Source: Paeniglutamicibacter psychrophenolicus
Lineage (GTDB): Bacteria; Actinomycetota; Actinomycetes; Actinomycetales; Micrococcaceae
DNA length: 64,000 bases
Reading direction: 5' to 3'
Assembly: GCF_017876575.1 (NCBI RefSeq)
Contig: NZ_JAGIOE010000001.1
Span: 2,108,001-2,172,000 of the forward strand
Shown in pieces: positions 61,221 through 64,000 of this stretch. The stretch's first letter is position 1; every line of letters begins with the position of its first letter. The notes beneath the pieces are model-generated. The model saw nothing but the letters and a program-made list of their open reading frames with translations. It did not search any database and was not told the origin of the DNA. The translations under genes and the position numbers were made by a program.

Positions 61221-61595
61221 TCAGAGCGGCAGTGCCGAGCGGATGGGCCAGTCCTGGCCCTCGAGGATGAGTTGGGCGCAGGCCCCGGTGTCGGTGTTGA
61301 ACACGAGCGGGGCCAGCAGGTTGACGCTCGCTTGGCTGTCGGAGGTGTTCACGACAACCAGGACGCAGCGGGACGCGGGCTCGGGCTCCCCGAGCAACGC
61401 CATTTGCTCGTTGGTGAACACCGGCTTGTAGTCGGCCAGGTGCAATGCCGCATCCAGCACGAAGAGGCGCAGCGCGGCGGCCTGCGGGGAAGCCAACGAG
61501 TACAGCCCCAGCGCACCCTCGACGGGTTCCAGGGACAGGGTGGAGGCCTCGGGGAATCCCGGCAGCGCGGCGGCGGGAACCAATACGCGGCTCAT
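61221..61595 (-). CDS. fliW: flagellar assembly factor FliW
   Basis: FliW binds flagellin and, where CsrA exists, antagonises it. The 124 residues carry L-P-G-F-P-E and the N-terminal beta-rich fold of the family, with L-F-V-L-D-A and V-V-V-N. The ATG overlaps the flgL stop (ATGA), so it is translated together with flgL in a flgN-flgK-flgL-fliW operon. No csrA follows. Confidence 0.88.
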   Translation of the reverse strand: MSRVLVPAAALPGFPEASTLSLEPVEGALGLYSLASPQAAALRLFVLDAALHLADYKPVFTNEQMALLGEPEPASRCVLVVVNTSDSQASVNLLAPLVFNTDTGACAQLILEGQDWPIRSALPL

Positions 61596-62470
61596 CGCAG
61601 GAAGTCCATCAGCGAGGGCTGCAGGGTGCGGGCCGCGGCCGAGAGGGCCGCCTGGTAGGCGACCTCCTGGGTCTTGAGCTCCAGGATGACCTTGCCCAGG
61701 TCAATGTCCTCGATGCCGCTGCGGCGTGCCTCCAGCGAGACGGCGTCGGAGAGCAGGGCGTCGTCGGCTGCCAGCACCGCTGCGTGGCTGGCGCCGATGG
61801 TGGCCTGGGCCCCGAGGACCTGTTGGAGGTGCTTGTCGACGTCACCGATCTTGGGGGAGATGTTGGTCCCCGCGCGCAATGCATCGGCAATGTTCTTCAC
61901 GAGCTTGAACACGCTGTCGTCCCCTTCCCCGAAGACGGTGGCCCCGGCGGCGTCGACGCGGACCATTGAGTTGGGGCCGATGCGCCGTTCCACCTTATCG
62001 GTGGTGTGGAACTGGTAGGTGGTCTTGTCCAGTGCTTCGGATTCGTTGGTGGTTCCGGCAAATACATGGCGGCCCATGAACTGGGTGTTGGCTGCGGTGA
62101 CCAGAGAGTTGAGTAGTTGGTCCAGTTCCAGGGCGATGGCTTCCTTGGCGTCCGGATTCAGGGCGCCGTCGTTGGCTCCCTTGACCGTGAGGTCGCGGAC
62201 CTGCTGGATGATGTCGGTCGCGCTGGTCAGGGCCTTGTCCGTGGTGGAGAGCCAGCCATTGGCGTCCTGCACGTTGCGGGAGAACTGTGTGTTCAGCCGC
62301 TGTTCGGCGCGCAGGGCCATGACATTTGCGGTGCCCGAAGGATCGTCGCTGGGCTTGCCGATTTCCTTCTGGGTGCCGGCCTTGTTCTGGATGGTGGCCA
62401 GCCGGGTCATGGCTGCCTGCAAGTTGCGCTCGGCATTGAGGTTGAGTGCCGCGGTCGTGATTCTGGTCAT
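61592..62470 (-). CDS. flgL: flagellar hook-filament junction protein FlgL
   Basis: Second junction protein between hook and filament. The 292 residues begin MTRITTAALNLNAERNLQAA and show the flagellin-like N-terminal D0/D1 coil with the S-D-D-P-S-G motif. The C-terminal coil ends S-L-M-D-F-L-R. It starts 16 nt after flgK with GGAAGG upstream and overlaps fliW. The whole segment is on the minus strand. Confidence 0.94.
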   Translation of the reverse strand: MTRITTAALNLNAERNLQAAMTRLATIQNKAGTQKEIGKPSDDPSGTANVMALRAEQRLNTQFSRNVQDANGWLSTTDKALTSATDIIQQVRDLTVKGANDGALNPDAKEAIALELDQLLNSLVTAANTQFMGRHVFAGTTNESEALDKTTYQFHTTDKVERRIGPNSMVRVDAAGATVFGEGDDSVFKLVKNIADALRAGTNISPKIGDVDKHLQQVLGAQATIGASHAAVLAADDALLSDAVSLEARRSGIEDIDLGKVILELKTQEVAYQAALSAAARTLQPSLMDFLR

Positions 62471-62486
62471 GGGTTTGGTTCCTTCC

Positions 62487-63905
62487 CTAGCGTCCGACGA
62501 GTCCGGTGCGGTTGATCAGCGTGTCAAGCATTTCATCGATGGCTGTCATGACGCGCGCGGCCCCCTGGAAGGCATGCTGGTTGGCGATCAGTGCAACGTT
62601 CTCTTCATCGAGGGACACCGCGGAGACCGATTGCTGGGCGTTGATGGCGCCTGAGGCCGCCACCGCGGTGGAGACCGCTTGCTGGGCCTCGGCGCGGGTG
62701 GTCGTGCCGATCTTGATGACCAGGTTCGCCCATAGGGCGTCGGGACCGTCTGACTCGTTGCCAATAGCCGCCATCTTCGCGGCGTTGGAGCCGTCCAGGT
62801 TCCCTCCGGCTGTGCCGCTGGTTGCCAGGTCTGCGGCTCCCTTGGCCAGAACTTCAAGGGTTCCTGCAGGGTCGCTTGAGTCGAACTTGAAGAAGGGCGG
62901 GCCCTTGACACCAGCCACGGTGTACCCGTCGTCCTGCATGTCGTTGACGCGTGTGGCCAGTTTTACGGCGATGCCTTCGAGCGATTTGGCGGCTTCGGCG
63001 AGCGAGCCGCCGGTTCCGTAGTCGTCGGCCGGGGCCAGAACCGTGAGCGCCCCGGCGAGCCGTCCGGACTGCAGGGCAATGGGCGACCCGGCGCGGTGGG
63101 CCCATTGGATGGACGGCGGGTCACCTGCGCCACCGAAGATCGTGGCCCCGGTGGCTTCCAAGGGTCGGACCGTGCCTCCGGTGACCAGGGCGTTTCCGTC
63201 GATCAGCACGTCGATGGTGCCGTCGGGCAATTCGCGGACGGTCGCGCCGGAAAGCTCGGCGATGTTTTGGGTGAGCAGGGCCCGCTGGTCGAGCAGGGCG
63301 TTGGGCGTGCCGCCGGATGCGACGGTCGATCGGATCTGTTCGTTCAGGCCGGCGATGGCGGTTGCCGCGGCGTTGATGTCTCCGACCATGGTGTCCAGGC
63401 TTTGGCGTTGGGCCTCCCACTGGTCGGAGATCTCGGTTCGGGAGAGCCCGATGCGGTTGGCCACGGCCTTGGCGCGCTCGATCAGGACCGCGGCGGGAGA
63501 GGTCTCGCCGGGTTGATTGGCGACGTCCTGCCAGCCGGCCCAAAAATCGTTGAGCAGTGCAGAGAGCCCGTTCTCGCCCGGTTCCCGCAGGATCCCCTCG
63601 AGGTTCGTCATGGCCTCGGCACGGGTGTCGGACTGGGCAGCCAGTGCGATGGTGCCGCGCACGCGGGCATCGAGATGGGCATCGGCCAAGCGGGCGATCC
63701 CTGTCAGGGCCACTCCTTGTCCGACGCCGGGCCGGGAAGCCAGCAGGCCGGTCGATGCTACGGAGCCAACGGAGAGGAAGTCGGCGCGTTGCCGGGTGTA
63801 ACCGGCCGTGCCCACGTTGGCCATGTTGTTGCCGGCCGTCTCCATCGCCAGGCGCGCGGCATTCAGGCCGGACATGGCCGTGTTCAGGCCACTGAATGTA
63901 CTCAC
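62487..63905 (-). CDS. flgK: flagellar hook-associated protein FlgK
   Basis: First hook-filament junction protein. The 472 residues start at GTG with MSTFSGLNTAMSGLNAARLAMETAGNNMAN, the conserved hook-type N-terminal coil. The variable domain occupies the middle. The C-terminal coil has V-S-L-D-E-E-N-V-A-L-I-A-N-Q-H-A-F-Q-G-A-A-R-V. AAGGA lies 6 nt upstream. It follows the partial flgN by only 9 nt. Confidence 0.95.
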   Translation of the reverse strand: MSTFSGLNTAMSGLNAARLAMETAGNNMANVGTAGYTRQRADFLSVGSVASTGLLASRPGVGQGVALTGIARLADAHLDARVRGTIALAAQSDTRAEAMTNLEGILREPGENGLSALLNDFWAGWQDVANQPGETSPAAVLIERAKAVANRIGLSRTEISDQWEAQRQSLDTMVGDINAAATAIAGLNEQIRSTVASGGTPNALLDQRALLTQNIAELSGATVRELPDGTIDVLIDGNALVTGGTVRPLEATGATIFGGAGDPPSIQWAHRAGSPIALQSGRLAGALTVLAPADDYGTGGSLAEAAKSLEGIAVKLATRVNDMQDDGYTVAGVKGPPFFKFDSSDPAGTLEVLAKGAADLATSGTAGGNLDGSNAAKMAAIGNESDGPDALWANLVIKIGTTTRAEAQQAVSTAVAASGAINAQQSVSAVSLDEENVALIANQHAFQGAARVMTAIDEMLDTLINRTGLVGR

Positions 63906-63914
63906 GTCGGTTCC

Positions 63915-64000
63915 TTAGAGGTTGGTGTCGATGATGTGGGCGCCGGCGTTTCGCGACGCGGTTGCTCCGGCCGGGCCATACAACGAGGGGTCGTCACCCA
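63915..64000 (-). CDS. flgN: C-terminal end of a FlgN-like flagellar chaperone, partial
   Basis: A reading frame enters from beyond the right edge on the minus strand and ends at TAA (63917-63915). About 27 residues are visible, including LYGPAGATASRNAGAHIIDTNL. FlgN, the FlgK/FlgL chaperone, normally sits here, and its C-terminus has a similar Y-G/D-x-x-G pattern in actinobacteria. The assignment rests on synteny more than on sequence. Confidence 0.6.
   Translation of the reverse strand, partial: GDDPSLYGPAGATASRNAGAHIIDTNL

Noticed and set aside
61097-61270. Possible small frames after fliW as csrA
   Set aside because: None starts with the CsrA signature or has suitable size and binding site. 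All are Arg/Pro-rich shadow frames.

Overview
The window is chromosomal DNA from a high-GC Gram-positive bacterium. Gene content, gene order, GC-rich codon use, frequent GTG/TTG starts, TANNNT -10 boxes and the Micrococcaceae-like order of the ribosomal clusters point to Arthrobacter sensu lato (Arthrobacter, Glutamicibacter, Paeniglutamicibacter and relatives). The genus call is inference. Flagellar genes at the right edge suggest a motile strain.

Layout. 1-3.5 kb: end of the L10-L12 operon (rplL), then an acyltransferase and a thiolase-YbaK pair. 3.6-11.5 kb: rpoB and rpoC, separated by a structured spacer. 11.9-13.7 kb: a DUF222/HNH endonuclease on the minus strand. 14-18.7 kb: the str operon (rpsL, rpsG, fusA) plus tuf with its own promoter. 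18.9-23.2 kb: a 1365-residue membrane protein and a 42-residue single-helix membrane peptide. 23.2-34.7 kb: the S10 and spc clusters, split between rpsQ and rplN by a terminator, a VanJ-like membrane-anchored EEP hydrolase and a new promoter. 34.8-41.2 kb: secY-adk, map, infA-rpmJ, rpsM-rpsK and rpoA-rplQ. 41.2-45 kb: truA, rplM-rpsI and glmM.

45-58.5 kb is housekeeping metabolism and cell envelope: UDP-sugar dehydrogenase, NAD(P)HX repair (nnrD), acpS, a DinB-fold protein, glmS, coaA, mscL, then alr-tsaE-tsaB-rimI and tsaD, which combine D-alanine supply with t6A tRNA modification. A YbdK-type carboxylate-amine ligase, a THUMP-like methyltransferase and a secreted SGNH hydrolase follow. The right edge holds flgN (partial), flgK, flgL and fliW on the minus strand, without an adjacent csrA.

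Most of the window is conserved core genome, and I see no CRISPR array, transposon, prophage, rRNA or tRNA gene. The best leads are regulatory. About nine non-ribosomal genes have a -10 box 6-8 nt before the start codon (predicted leaderless mRNAs), while ribosomal genes keep structured leaders and Shine-Dalgarno sites. There are long hairpins in the rpoB-rpoC, rpsK-rpoA and rpoA-rplQ spacers, an attenuator candidate before rplN, and an unannotated microprotein with a predicted leaderless promoter. uS14 and uS4 are absent from places they occupy in some other actinobacteria. I do not claim a new biological system from this sequence.
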